NCBI GenBank assembly: GCA_934757825.1
Contig: CAKVLP010000001.1
Coordinates: forward strand, 558,001-622,000
DNA length: 64,000 bases
Direction of reading: 5' to 3'
From: an uncultured Clostridia bacterium
Lineage (GTDB): Bacteria > Bacillota > Clostridia > Christensenellales > UBA1242
Shown one piece after another: positions 46,512 through 55,277 of the stretch (position 1 is its first letter; the number at the start of each line of letters is the position of its first letter). The translations under genes were made by a program, and so were the position numbers. The notes beneath the pieces are model-generated. The model saw only the letters and a list, made by a program, of their open reading frames with translations. It searched no databases and was not told where the DNA came from.

Positions 46512-49500
46512 ATGCTTGATACTAAAAACATTAGAAAAGTAAAGTATGGAAACAATGTTAGATATACTTTTGGTAAAACCAAAGATGTTATTGAACTTCC
46601 ATATTTGCTAGAAATCCAAAAGGATTCTTACTATAAGTTTTTAAAAACTGGCATCCAGGAAGTTTTGGACGAGTTTTCGCCAATTACCGATTACAGTGGC
46701 AAGGCTGAGGTGTATTTGCTTGGGTGTAGCCTAGGCGATACTCCAAAGTTTAGCAAGGCTGAAACAAAACGCAAAGGAGCAAACTACACAATTCCACTAA
46801 CTGTTAAGGTTAGGCTTGTTATCAAAGAGACAGGCGAGGTAATTGAGAGCGACGTATTCCTAGGTGATGTTCCACTTATGACCGAAGAGGGCACATTTAT
46901 TTTCAACGGCATTGAGAGGGTTGTAGTTAGCCAAATCGTAAAGAGCCCTAGCGTATATTACTCTAAGACCGTAGACAAAACGGGTAGAGAGATTTTTGCG
47001 AGCACGCTTAATCCAAAACGTGGTAGTTGGCTAGAAATAGAGCAACGTGAAAAAGATCCAAATGCTTTGAGAGTTGCGCTAGATAAAGGCGGAAAATTGT
47101 CACTTGGTATTTTCCTAAAATGTTTTGGTCTAACAAGCGAAAGAATCCTAGATATATTCGGAAACAACGAAGTTATTAAGGGTACGCTAGAAAAAGACGG
47201 TTTTGAGACCCAAAACGACGCGCTTATGGAACTTAGCCGTAAGACAAGACCTAGCGAAATCCCAAATGCTGAGGCTACAAAACAATACATTTTCTCGCAA
47301 TTTTTCAGCACTCAATACTATAATTTGGGCGACGTTGGACGTTATAAGGTTGACAAAAAGTTGTCGCTTGCTACAAGGCTTACTGGTCTAACCGCTGGCG
47401 AGGACATTGTTGTAAACAAAAAGGTCCTTGTTAAAGAGGGCGAAGTTATTTCCAAGGAAAACGCTTACACTATCCAACACAGTGGCATCAACAATGTTTG
47501 GGTTATTGTTAAGGGCAAAAAGCACCGTTTGTACGGCAACAACCGTGTAAAACTTAGCGAGTTTGTTAAGTGCAACGAAAAAGAACTTGGAATCAATCAT
47601 CAAGTATACTATCCAGCACTTCAAGAACTTCTTAAAGAATACAAAACCAAAGAAGAGCGCATTGAGGCTATTAAAAACAATGTAGATACACTTGTTGGAA
47701 GCACGCTTACAATAGACGATATTTTGGCTACAGTAAGTTACTTTTTGGACCTTAATATGGGTATTGGCGAAGTTGACAACGTTGACCACCTATGCAACCG
47801 TAGAATTAAAGGTGCGGGCGAGTTGTTGCAAGACGCTCTTCGTAGCGGTATGAGCAAACTTTCCAACGCTGTTAAAGAAACTTTGCAAAGCCACGACCTA
47901 ACCGACATTACACCAGCACAAGTTGTTAATGCAAGAGCCATTAACCGTGCATTTAAAGATTTCTTGGCAAGTCACCAACTAAGTCAGTTGATGGACGAAA
48001 TGAACCCACTTAGTTCGCTTGCTCAAAAACGTAGAATTTCAGCCGTTGGTCCAGGTGGTATCAAAAAAGACCGTGCGACCGACGAAGTTCGTGATATTCA
48101 CCACAGCCACTATGGCAGAATATGTGTTATCGAGACCCCAGAAGGTGGAAACATCGGTCTTATCAACTCGCTTGCTTGTGCAGCGCGCGTTAACGACTAT
48201 GGATTTATCGAAACCGCATACAGAGTTGTCAACAAGGAAAAGGGCGTTGTTACAAACGATGTTGTTTACTTGATGGCAGACGAGGACGAATATTGTTATA
48301 TCGCTCAGGCTACCGAGCCTCTTAACCCAGATGGATCGTTTAAAAACGACCGTATTGTTTGCCGTTATTACGACACAATCGTTGAGGTTAACAAAAACCA
48401 AGTTGATTATATGGACGTTACTCCTGGTCAACTTATCTCGGTTCCTACAAGTTTGATTCCATTCCTTGAAAACGACGATACATCTCGTGCACTTATGGGT
48501 GCGAACATGCAACGTCAAGCAGTTCCACTTATCAAAACCGAAGCACCTATCATTGCTACTGGTGTTGAGCATAAAATTGCAAAAGACAACGGAGCAATCA
48601 TTGTTGCAAAACGTAGCGGTGTTGTAAAATACGCCGACGGTAACCGTATTGTTGTTGAAGCCGATGAGGGCGGAGAGGACGAATACGAACTAATTAAGTT
48701 TAGAAAAACAAACCAAGACAGTACCATCAACCAAAAGACCATTGTAAAACACGGTCAAAAGGTTAAGAAAGGCGACACACTTGCCGACGGATATTCAACC
48801 GATGGTGGCGAACTTGCTCTTGGTAAAAATATGCTTATCGCATTTATGAACTGGGAAGGTTACAACTACGAGGATGCTGTACTTCTTAGTGAAAGATTGG
48901 TAAAAGAGGACGTTTATACTTCTATCTCCCTAAAAGAGGAAGAAGTTAAGTGTCGTAGCACTAAGTTGGGCGACGAGGAATTTACTCGTGATATCCCTAA
49001 CTTGGGCGAAGATGTACTTAAAGAACTAGACGAAAACGGTATCATTAGAGTTGGTGCCGAAGTTAAACCGGGCGACATCTTGGTAGGTAAGGTTACTCCT
49101 AAGGGCGAGACCGAACCTACACCAGAAGAAAGACTACTTAGAGCAATCTTTGGTGAAAAAGCCAGAGACGTAAAAGACACAAGTTTGCGTGTTCCTCACG
49201 GAATTAGCGGTGTTGTTGTTGATGTTCAAGTATTCTCTCGTAAAAACAAAGATGAACTTGAAACTGGCGTTAACCAAATGGTTAAGGTTACTATCGCTCA
49301 AAAACGTAAAATCAGCGTCGGCGACAAAATGGCTGGTCGTCACGGAAACAAAGGTATCGTAAGTAGAATCCTTCCAGAAGCTGATATGCCATTTATGGCA
49401 AATGGACAGCCTATTGATATCGTTCTTAACCCACTTGGTATCCCAAGCCGTATGAACGTAGGTCAGGTGCTTGAAGTTCACTTGGGTCTAGTTGCTAAGG

Positions 49501-50204
49501 CGCTAGGCATTAAGATTGCAACCCCAGTATTTGATGGCGTTAAAGAGAGCGACATTCAACAACTTCTAAAAGAAAACAACTTCCCTGAAAACGGAAAAAT
49601 CCAACTTTACGATGGTCGTACTGGTGAACCATTCGAGAACCCAGTAACAGTTGGTTATATGTACTACATCAAACTAGAACACATGGTTAACGACAAAATG
49701 CACGCTCGTTCGACTGGTCCTTACGCTTATGTTACTCAACAACCTCTTGGCGGTAAGGCAATGTTTGGTGGTCAGCGTTTTGGTGAAATGGAAGTTTGGG
49801 CGCTAGAAGCATATGGCGCAAGTAAATTGTTGCAAGAAATGATGACGGTTAAATCCGACGATGTTGAGGGCAGACTTGCTACTTACAAAGCAATTATTGA
49901 GGGTCAACAGTTGCCTCAGCCAAGCATTCCAGAATCGTTTAAGGTTCTTATTAAAGAACTTCAAGGTCTTGGCCTAGATATGAGATTGCTTACTGAAAAC
50001 AACAAAGAATTTGACCTATCCGACCTAAATAGTGACACGGTTGAAACATTCGCCGAAGTTACTAAGGGCAAGGAAGAAGTTAAAGATATTGCACTTGAAT
50101 TTGACGACGACAAAAATGTTGAGTCCGATTTGGAGGCAGAAGATGACTTTGACGGAATTTTCGACGAAACTACACTATTTGATGACTTTGATGATGAGGA
50201 ATAA
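46512..50204 (+). CDS. rpoB: DNA-directed RNA polymerase subunit beta
   Basis: A 1230-residue subunit, normal length for Clostridia, forming one pincer of RNA polymerase and the rifampicin pocket. Conserved stretches seen include KRRISAVGPGG, VRDIHHSHYGRICVIETPEG, MAGRHGNKGIVS and QPLGGKAMFGGQRFGEMEVW, and it ends in an acidic tail (DDFDGIFDETTLFDDFDDEE). The rifampicin cluster (about residues 488-512; E. coli number minus 21) is unusual: Q505 stands where E. coli has H526, and there are also L493 (F514), E496 (Q517), M497 (N518), S502 (E523), A504 (T525) and H488 (S509); D516, R529 and S531 equivalents are kept. AAGGGGA precedes the start. It is cotranscribed with rpoC, 16 nt downstream, and is driven by the promoter at 46291. 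Confidence 0.98.
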   Translation: MLDTKNIRKVKYGNNVRYTFGKTKDVIELPYLLEIQKDSYYKFLKTGIQEVLDEFSPITDYSGKAEVYLLGCSLGDTPKFSKAETKRKGANYTIPLTVKVRLVIKETGEVIESDVFLGDVPLMTEEGTFIFNGIERVVVSQIVKSPSVYYSKTVDKTGREIFASTLNPKRGSWLEIEQREKDPNALRVALDKGGKLSLGIFLKCFGLTSERILDIFGNNEVIKGTLEKDGFETQNDALMELSRKTRPSEIPNAEATKQYIFSQFFSTQYYNLGDVGRYKVDKKLSLATRLTGLTAGEDIVVNKKVLVKEGEVISKENAYTIQHSGINNVWVIVKGKKHRLYGNNRVKLSEFVKCNEKELGINHQVYYPALQELLKEYKTKEERIEAIKNNVDTLVGSTLTIDDILATVSYFLDLNMGIGEVDNVDHLCNRRIKGAGELLQDALRSGMSKLSNAVKETLQSHDLTDITPAQVVNARAINRAFKDFLASHQLSQLMDEMNPLSSLAQKRRISAVGPGGIKKDRATDEVRDIHHSHYGRICVIETPEGGNIGLINSLACAARVNDYGFIETAYRVVNKEKGVVTNDVVYLMADEDEYCYIAQATEPLNPDGSFKNDRIVCRYYDTIVEVNKNQVDYMDVTPGQLISVPTSLIPFLENDDTSRALMGANMQRQAVPLIKTEAPIIATGVEHKIAKDNGAIIVAKRSGVVKYADGNRIVVEADEGGEDEYELIKFRKTNQDSTINQKTIVKHGQKVKKGDTLADGYSTDGGELALGKNMLIAFMNWEGYNYEDAVLLSERLVKEDVYTSISLKEEEVKCRSTKLGDEEFTRDIPNLGEDVLKELDENGIIRVGAEVKPGDILVGKVTPKGETEPTPEERLLRAIFGEKARDVKDTSLRVPHGISGVVVDVQVFSRKNKDELETGVNQMVKVTIAQKRKISVGDKMAGRHGNKGIVSRILPEADMPFMANGQPIDIVLNPLGIPSRMNVGQVLEVHLGLVAKALGIKIATPVFDGVKESDIQQLLKENNFPENGKIQLYDGRTGEPFENPVTVGYMYYIKLEHMVNDKMHARSTGPYAYVTQQPLGGKAMFGGQRFGEMEVWALEAYGASKLLQEMMTVKSDDVEGRLATYKAIIEGQQLPQPSIPESFKVLIKELQGLGLDMRLLTENNKEFDLSDLNSDTVETFAEVTKGKEEVKDIALEFDDDKNVESDLEAEDDFDGIFDETTLFDDFDDEE

Positions 50205-50220
50205 AAGGGGGATATAGAAA

Positions 50221-53200
50221 ATGTTTGAATTAAATAATTTAGCATCTATTAGAATTGGTATTGCTTCCCCAGATAAAATCAGAGAATGGAGTCACGGTGA
50301 AGTTACTAAAAGTGAAACAATCAACTACCGTACACACAAGCCAGAAACTGGCGGTCTACTATGCGAACGCATCTTTGGACCTAAGAAAAACTGGGAGTGT
50401 CATTGCGGAAAATACAAAAGAATCCGCCACAAAGGCGTAATTTGTGATAAGTGTGGAGTAGAGGTTACTACAAGTAGTGTTAGGCGTGAAAGAATGGGAC
50501 ACATCGAACTTGCTACTCCCGTTGCACACATTTGGTTTATGCAAAGCGTTCCTTCTCGTATCGGCGTTTTGCTAGGACTAAATACAAAACAACTTGAAAG
50601 AGTTATTTACTACGTAAGTTATATCGTTTTGGATCCAGCAAACTCTGGTTATCAAAAGATGCAACTTCTTACCGACTTTGAATACCGCGATGCTATGGAT
50701 AAATTTGGCAAAGACGGGTTTAGAGCAGGTATGGGTGGCGAGGCAATCAAAGAATTGCTTACCGAAATCGACCTAGACAAAGAAGCAGCCGAACTTAAGG
50801 CAATTAGCGACAAGTCTAAAGGTCAAAAGAAAATTAAAGCCAACAAAAAACTTGAAATTATTGAGGGTTTAAGAAAGAGCGGAAACCGCCCAGAATGGAT
50901 GATTTTGGACGTTATTCCGGTTATCCCGCCAGATATTAGACCTATGATTCAACTTGATGGTGGCAGATTTGCTACATCTGACGTAAACGATTTGTATCGT
51001 AGAATCATCAACCGCAACAACCGTTTGAAAAAGTTTATTTCAATCGGCGCCCCAGAAGTTATCGTTAGAAACGAAAAACGTATGCTTCAAGAGGCTGTAG
51101 ATGCATTGATTGAAAACGGCAAACGTGGCAAGGTTGTTCAAGGACCAAAACAACGTGAACTAAAAAGTTTGACCGCATCATTAAAGGGTAAACCTGGTAG
51201 ATTCCGTCAAAACTTGCTAGGAAAACGTGTTGACTATTCGGGTCGTTCGGTTATCGTAGTTGGCCCAGAACTTAAAATGTATCAATGCGGTCTTCCTAAG
51301 GAAATGGCGCTAGAACTATTTAAGCCATTCATTATGCACAAACTTGTTGAGCGTAACATTTCGCTTAACTTCAAAGCCGCAAAACGTATGATTGAACGTC
51401 AAAAATCGGTAGTTTGGGACATTTTGGAAGAGGTTATTGTAGATCACCCAGTTCTACTTAACCGTGCTCCTTCGCTTCACAGACTATCTATCCAAGCCTT
51501 CGAGCCAGTGCTTGTTGAGGGTAGGGCTATTAAACTTCACCCACTTGTTTGTGGTGGCTTTAACGCCGACTTCGACGGTGACCAGATGTCTGTTCACGTT
51601 CCACTTAGCCCAGAGGCAATCGCAGAAGCACGTCTTTTGATGCTTTCTTCCAACAACATTTGCAAACCATCTGATGGTTCGCCAATCTGTACTCCTACTC
51701 AGGATATGGTTTTAGGTAGTTATTACTTGACCGTAGAGAGAGAGGGTGCTAAGGGCGAAGGCAAATATTTCAGAAACGAAGATGAGGCAATTATGGCTTA
51801 TCAAACAGGCGTTGTTGCACTTCAATCTAAGATTTTTGTTCGCCGTGAGACCGATTTCGACGGCAAACATATTGTTAAAAAGGTTCCTACAACAGTAGGT
51901 AAGATTATATTCAACTCAAATATCCCTCAAAACCTTGGTTTTGTAGATAGACTAGACGAGGATACAATCCTTAATTACGAAATCGACTTCCTAGTAACTA
52001 AGAAAAAACTTGATGTTATCATCAAAAACTGCTTTAATAGACTTGGAACAACCGAGACCGTTAAGATGCTTGACCACATCAAAGAGATGGGTTATAAGTA
52101 CTCCACAATCGGTGCAATCACAATCAACGTGTTTGACATGGTTATTCCAAAAGAGAAAGAGAAAATGGTTGCTGAGGCTGAAAAAGAAGTACTTAACAAC
52201 GAGATGTACTATCAAAGAGGCTTTATCACTGTTAAAGAAAAACTTGACCGTAACATCAAACTTTGGAAAGACGTTACTAAAAAACTTGAAGGCATTGTGC
52301 TTTCAACAATGGATCCTCTAAACCCAGTTAGAATGATGGCTGACTCTGGTGCCCGTGGTAGTATCAAACAGGTGCTACAACTTTGCGGTATGCGTGGTCT
52401 AATGGCTAATACTTCTGGTAGAGAAGTTGATATCCCAGTTAAATCCAACTTCCGTACAGGTTTGACTCCTATTGAGTACTTTATTTCCTCTCGTGGAGGA
52501 CGTAAAGGTCTTGCGGATAAGGTTCTTAAAACCGCTGACTCAGGTTATTTGACCCGTAGGCTTGAAGCGGTTGCACAAGAAATAATCATCACAGAAGATG
52601 ACTGTTTCAAAAACAACGGAGAGAAGGTTAAAGGTATGGTTGTTACCGCTCTTGAAAAAGACGGAACCAAAGTTAGTAGCCTTCAACAACGTATTATCGG
52701 TCGTTATACAGTGTCCGACGTTGTTAATCCAAAAACCAAAAAGGTTATTGTTCCTGCCGATACAATGGTTACACCAGAAATGGCTGACGCAATTGTTAAC
52801 GCAGGCATTACAAGCGTTGAAATTCGTACAGTTCTTACTTGCCACAGCAAAAACGGCTGTTGTGCTAAATGTTATGGTAAGAATATGTCCAACAATCGTA
52901 TCGTTCCTATTGGCGAGGCAGTTGGTATTATCGCTGCTCAAGCTATTGGTGAGCCAGGTACTCAGTTAACCATGCGTACCTTCCACACTGGTGGTGTTGC
53001 CAATGCTGCCGATATTACACAAGGTCTTCCTCGTGTTGCCGAACTTCTTGAAGCACGTCGTCCAAAGGGTGGCGCTACTGTAAGTGAGGTTGCTGGTAAA
53101 GTTACCCTAAAAGAGATGCAATCTCAGGGTAAAGAGGGCGGAAAGTACTACGAAGTTACTGTTAAAAACCCAGATGGCGATGGTCATTATATTATCCCAT

Positions 53201-53823
53201 ACGGCGTAAAACTTAAAGTTAAAAACGGCGACTATGTAGAAGCTGGTAGCGTTTTGACCGAAGGTAGTATCTATCCTAACGACATCTTGCTTACTCGCGG
53301 TGTAAGAGATGTTCAAAACTACTTGCTAGAAGAAATCCTTTCGACATATTCTTCGCAAGGCGTTGATTTGAACACAAAACACGTTGAGATTATCATTAAG
53401 CAAATGCTTCGTAACGTTAAGATTGAGGATAGTGGTAGCACAAACTTGCTTATCGGCGAGATTGTTGACCATTACAAATACGAAGAAGAAAACGAAAGAG
53501 TTATTGCTGAGGGCGGTATTCCTGCTACTGCTAAACGTATGGTTCAGGGTATCACAAAAGCAAGTCTTTCCAACCCAAGTTTCTTAGCAGCTGCTGCATT
53601 CCAAGAGACTTCTAGGGTTCTTACTGACGCTGCTATTAAGGGTAAAGTTGACCACTTGGTAGGTTTGAAAGAAAACCTTATGATTGGTAAACAAATCCCT
53701 GCTGGTACAGGTTATAACTCTGTTAAAAACATCACTCCAATTGTCGAGGCTGACATTCAAAACACCGAGGCAAAAATGGACGAAGAGACTTCCAAATTAT
53801 TTGATGAAAATCAAGAATTTTAA
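50221..53823 (+). CDS. rpoC: DNA-directed RNA polymerase subunit beta'
   Basis: A 1200-residue catalytic subunit of RNA polymerase. The active-site motif NADFDGD is at 448-454, with D450, D452 and D454 as magnesium ligands. The N-terminal zinc site is C60, C62, C75 and C78; the second zinc site includes C874, C881 and C884. The bridge/trigger-loop region (AIGEPGTQLTMRTFHTGG) and the C-terminal anchor for omega (ETSRVLTDAAIKGKVDHLVG) are present, so the protein is complete. AGGGGG lies upstream. It follows rpoB in one operon and ends with two consecutive terminators, which cut it off from the genes downstream. Confidence 0.98.
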   Translation: MFELNNLASIRIGIASPDKIREWSHGEVTKSETINYRTHKPETGGLLCERIFGPKKNWECHCGKYKRIRHKGVICDKCGVEVTTSSVRRERMGHIELATPVAHIWFMQSVPSRIGVLLGLNTKQLERVIYYVSYIVLDPANSGYQKMQLLTDFEYRDAMDKFGKDGFRAGMGGEAIKELLTEIDLDKEAAELKAISDKSKGQKKIKANKKLEIIEGLRKSGNRPEWMILDVIPVIPPDIRPMIQLDGGRFATSDVNDLYRRIINRNNRLKKFISIGAPEVIVRNEKRMLQEAVDALIENGKRGKVVQGPKQRELKSLTASLKGKPGRFRQNLLGKRVDYSGRSVIVVGPELKMYQCGLPKEMALELFKPFIMHKLVERNISLNFKAAKRMIERQKSVVWDILEEVIVDHPVLLNRAPSLHRLSIQAFEPVLVEGRAIKLHPLVCGGFNADFDGDQMSVHVPLSPEAIAEARLLMLSSNNICKPSDGSPICTPTQDMVLGSYYLTVEREGAKGEGKYFRNEDEAIMAYQTGVVALQSKIFVRRETDFDGKHIVKKVPTTVGKIIFNSNIPQNLGFVDRLDEDTILNYEIDFLVTKKKLDVIIKNCFNRLGTTETVKMLDHIKEMGYKYSTIGAITINVFDMVIPKEKEKMVAEAEKEVLNNEMYYQRGFITVKEKLDRNIKLWKDVTKKLEGIVLSTMDPLNPVRMMADSGARGSIKQVLQLCGMRGLMANTSGREVDIPVKSNFRTGLTPIEYFISSRGGRKGLADKVLKTADSGYLTRRLEAVAQEIIITEDDCFKNNGEKVKGMVVTALEKDGTKVSSLQQRIIGRYTVSDVVNPKTKKVIVPADTMVTPEMADAIVNAGITSVEIRTVLTCHSKNGCCAKCYGKNMSNNRIVPIGEAVGIIAAQAIGEPGTQLTMRTFHTGGVANAADITQGLPRVAELLEARRPKGGATVSEVAGKVTLKEMQSQGKEGGKYYEVTVKNPDGDGHYIIPYGVKLKVKNGDYVEAGSVLTEGSIYPNDILLTRGVRDVQNYLLEEILSTYSSQGVDLNTKHVEIIIKQMLRNVKIEDSGSTNLLIGEIVDHYKYEEENERVIAEGGIPATAKRMVQGITKASLSNPSFLAAAAFQETSRVLTDAAIKGKVDHLVGLKENLMIGKQIPAGTGYNSVKNITPIVEADIQNTEAKMDEETSKLFDENQEF

Positions 53824-53848
53824 TAATCTAAAATGTTTGATTTAATAT

Positions 53849-53879
53849 AAAAAGACTGGTTTATTTGCCAGTCTTTTTT
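53849..53879 (+). terminator. first terminator after rpoC
   Basis: Eleven-bp stem AAAAAGACTGG (53849-53859) / CCAGTCTTTTT (53868-53878), then T and G. Confidence 0.9.
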
Positions 53880-53884
53880 GTACG

Positions 53885-53911
53885 AAAAATGGCTAAACGA
53901 AGCCATTTTTT
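53885..53911 (+). terminator. second terminator after rpoC
   Basis: Ten-bp stem AAAAATGGCT (53885-53894) / AGCCATTTTT (53901-53910), six-nt loop. Two tandem terminators fully insulate rpoBC. Confidence 0.85.
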
Positions 53912-53963
53912 GATGCTAAAAATACAAAAAACCAAAAAATAAAAAATAATTGCAAAATAAGTA

Positions 53964-53992
53964 TTTACAAAGTGGGTTTTTTATAGTATAAT
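53964..53992 (+). promoter_or_regulatory. sigma-A promoter of the unknown gene at 54021
   Basis: TTTACA (53964-53969), 17-bp spacer, TATAAT (53987-53992), with a leader of about 20 nt. Confidence 0.8.
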
Positions 53993-54020
53993 TGGTGTAA
54001 CAATGAAGGAGATAATGATT

Positions 54021-54536
54021 ATGACAGAAAAAAACACTTCATTAAATGCTACCAATTTTGAGATTTTGACCAGAGGTCTTAATGACGAAAAAGCCACTGT
54101 AAATGGCAATATGGTTACTTTCGAAAGGGATGGCAAAGCGACTACAACATTTTTGCAATCCGATATGCTAGCGTATATCAATGGTTCTAAGTCGGATAAG
54201 CTTGTTGGTCATGTTAAAGCACCTATGCTTCACAAACTTTGCGAAGATGTAGTTCCTATCGGATATTCTTATCATAATTCAGAAGATTTTATGAATATGA
54301 TTAAGAATGGTGAGTATTCTAGGTTGTTTAACGACATGTACTCAAGCGTTGACGAAAAACAAATTGCACATTGCAAGGAAGTTGTGGATTATTTCCAAGA
54401 GAAGTTTGGAAAAGAAAATGTTAAAATGTTGGAAGAGGGGATTTCAACTGCAGAACTAAATAAAGCACGTGAAAGAGGCGCAGATGTACGCACTAATGAC
54501 TACGATGCTAAGGTTATGCTTAGAAATAAACGTTAA
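54021..54536 (+). CDS. soluble protein of unknown function (171 aa)
   Basis: I do not recognise this protein. It has no signal peptide or membrane segment. The N-terminal part is Thr/Asn-rich and beta-prone (about 1-50), the middle (55-110) mixed, and the last 60 residues charged and helical, ending in a basic tail (DAKVMLRNKR). Three in-frame ATGs exist at 54003, 54015 and 54021; AGGAG at 54007-54011 is nine nt from 54021 and overlaps or crowds the other two, so 54021 is chosen. Own promoter and own terminator make it a single-gene unit. It lies in the gap between rpoC and rpsL, a place usually held by a small L7Ae-like gene or nothing; it does not resemble L7Ae. Confidence 0.8.
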   Translation: MTEKNTSLNATNFEILTRGLNDEKATVNGNMVTFERDGKATTTFLQSDMLAYINGSKSDKLVGHVKAPMLHKLCEDVVPIGYSYHNSEDFMNMIKNGEYSRLFNDMYSSVDEKQIAHCKEVVDYFQEKFGKENVKMLEEGISTAELNKARERGADVRTNDYDAKVMLRNKR

Positions 54537-54541
54537 TATTT

Positions 54542-54572
54542 AAAAGTTTGGCTATTTAGTCAAACTTTTTTT
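54542..54572 (+). terminator. terminator of the unknown gene at 54021
   Basis: Stem AAAAGTTTG (54542-54550) / CAAACTTTT (54561-54569) with inner GCTA/TAGT pairs, then a T-run. Confidence 0.85.
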
Positions 54573-54614
54573 GTTTTAACCGCAAAATTATTTTAATTTT
54601 TATGGGTTTTAAAT

Positions 54615-54643
54615 TTTACAAACATATTTTTTTTTGTTATACT
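54615..54643 (+). promoter_or_regulatory. sigma-A promoter of the hicB-like gene
   Basis: TTTACA (54615-54620), 17-bp spacer, TATACT (54638-54643). Confidence 0.75.
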
Positions 54644-54675
54644 TATGTTAAGTTAATTGAAGAATGGGAGAAGTT

Positions 54676-54957
54676 ATGAAGACTTTTAAGTATCCTGCGG
54701 TCATTTTTGTTGACAATGAAACGGGCTCCGCGGTTATGGCAATTTACGATTTAAGCCTGTTTGTAGAGGGCGACACCGTAGAAGAGGCTCACAAGAAAAT
54801 GGAAGAACTACTTTCCGCACATATGAGCATCGCACTAAAAAACAACTTAACATTCAATGAACCTACACCTTTCAAAGAGGTTGTGGCTAATTATCCAAAA
54901 CAAATTTGCGTTTTAGTAGACGCAAAGTTGGACGCTAAAAACAATCCGATTTTATAA
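54676..54957 (+). CDS. orphan HicB-like protein
   Basis: A 93-residue protein of the HicB-like antitoxin fold: N-terminal strand segment FKYPAVIFVDNETG, then the family's core pattern DLSLFVEGDTVEEAHKKMEE (normally DLPGCxxEGDTxEEA), and PTPFKEV with a final hydrophobic strand. HicB proteins usually neutralise the mRNA-cleaving toxin HicA and repress their own operon through a C-terminal DNA-binding domain. Here there is no hicA on either side and no room for a DNA-binding domain, so it is either a solitary HicB-fold protein with another role or a remnant of a toxin-antitoxin pair. Start ATG 54676 is five nt after GGGAG (54666-54670); the upstream ATG 54664 overlaps that site. It has its own promoter and terminator. 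Confidence 0.8.
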   Translation: MKTFKYPAVIFVDNETGSAVMAIYDLSLFVEGDTVEEAHKKMEELLSAHMSIALKNNLTFNEPTPFKEVVANYPKQICVLVDAKLDAKNNPIL

Positions 54958-54960
54958 TCA

Positions 54961-54990
54961 AGAACTTCATTTCAAGAGGTTCTTTTTTTT
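54961..54990 (+). terminator. terminator of the hicB-like gene
   Basis: Stem AGAACTT (54961-54967) / AGGTTCT (54977-54983) with one G-U pair, then eight T. Confidence 0.8.
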
Positions 54991-54994
54991 ATCT

Positions 54995-55027
54995 CAAAAA
55001 GGCCTCCAATTGTCGGAAGCCTTTTTG
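54995..55027. terminator. second, bidirectional terminator hairpin
   Basis: Stem CAAAAAGGC (54995-55003) / GCCTTTTTG (55019-55027) with an inner TCC/GGA; A-rich on one side and T-rich on the other, so it can act on both strands. Confidence 0.75.
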
Positions 55028-55150
55028 TCCGTGTGGTTTAAATTGAGTCTCAAACACCAAACCTTTAATATGGGCATTGTGGATAAACTGCTTTTAAAAT
55101 TTATTGAGTTTTTTAAAAAGATTTTATTTAAATAAAGTTTTGCTATTCCC

Positions 55151-55181
55151 TTGACAATTTGTGACGGGGGGGGGGTATTAT
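55151..55181 (+). promoter_or_regulatory. promoter with a G10 tract in the spacer (candidate phase-variable promoter)
   Basis: TTGACA (55151-55156) and TATTAT (55176-55181) flank a 19-bp spacer whose last ten bases are all G (55166-55175). Loss of two G would give the optimal 17-bp spacing. It drives the lipoprotein gene at 55278. Confidence 0.75.
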
Positions 55182-55277
55182 AGGGTAGATATATGCAATT
55201 TTCGGACATTGTCGGTCTGTTTTCAGCCCCCAAACCCACGGAGATTGTGGATAACTTAATAAAAGGAGAAAAAACAA

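Larger units (their letters stand above)
54958..55277 (+). other. 320-bp gap before the lipoprotein gene
   Basis: Contains two terminators (54961-54990 and 54995-55027), about 120 bp with no gene, the promoter with the G10 tract, and a leader of about 90 nt with an imperfect palindrome around 55202-55214 (CGGACATTGTCGG). Confidence 0.7.

Noticed and set aside
48039..48572. 177-codon minus-strand frame inside rpoB
   Set aside because: Antisense shadow of rpoB; Cys/Asn/Val-rich content typical of antisense frames, no start signals.
55166..55175. G10 tract as a sequencing artefact
   Set aside because: Cannot be excluded, but its position exactly between -35 and -10 argues for biology; kept as a finding.
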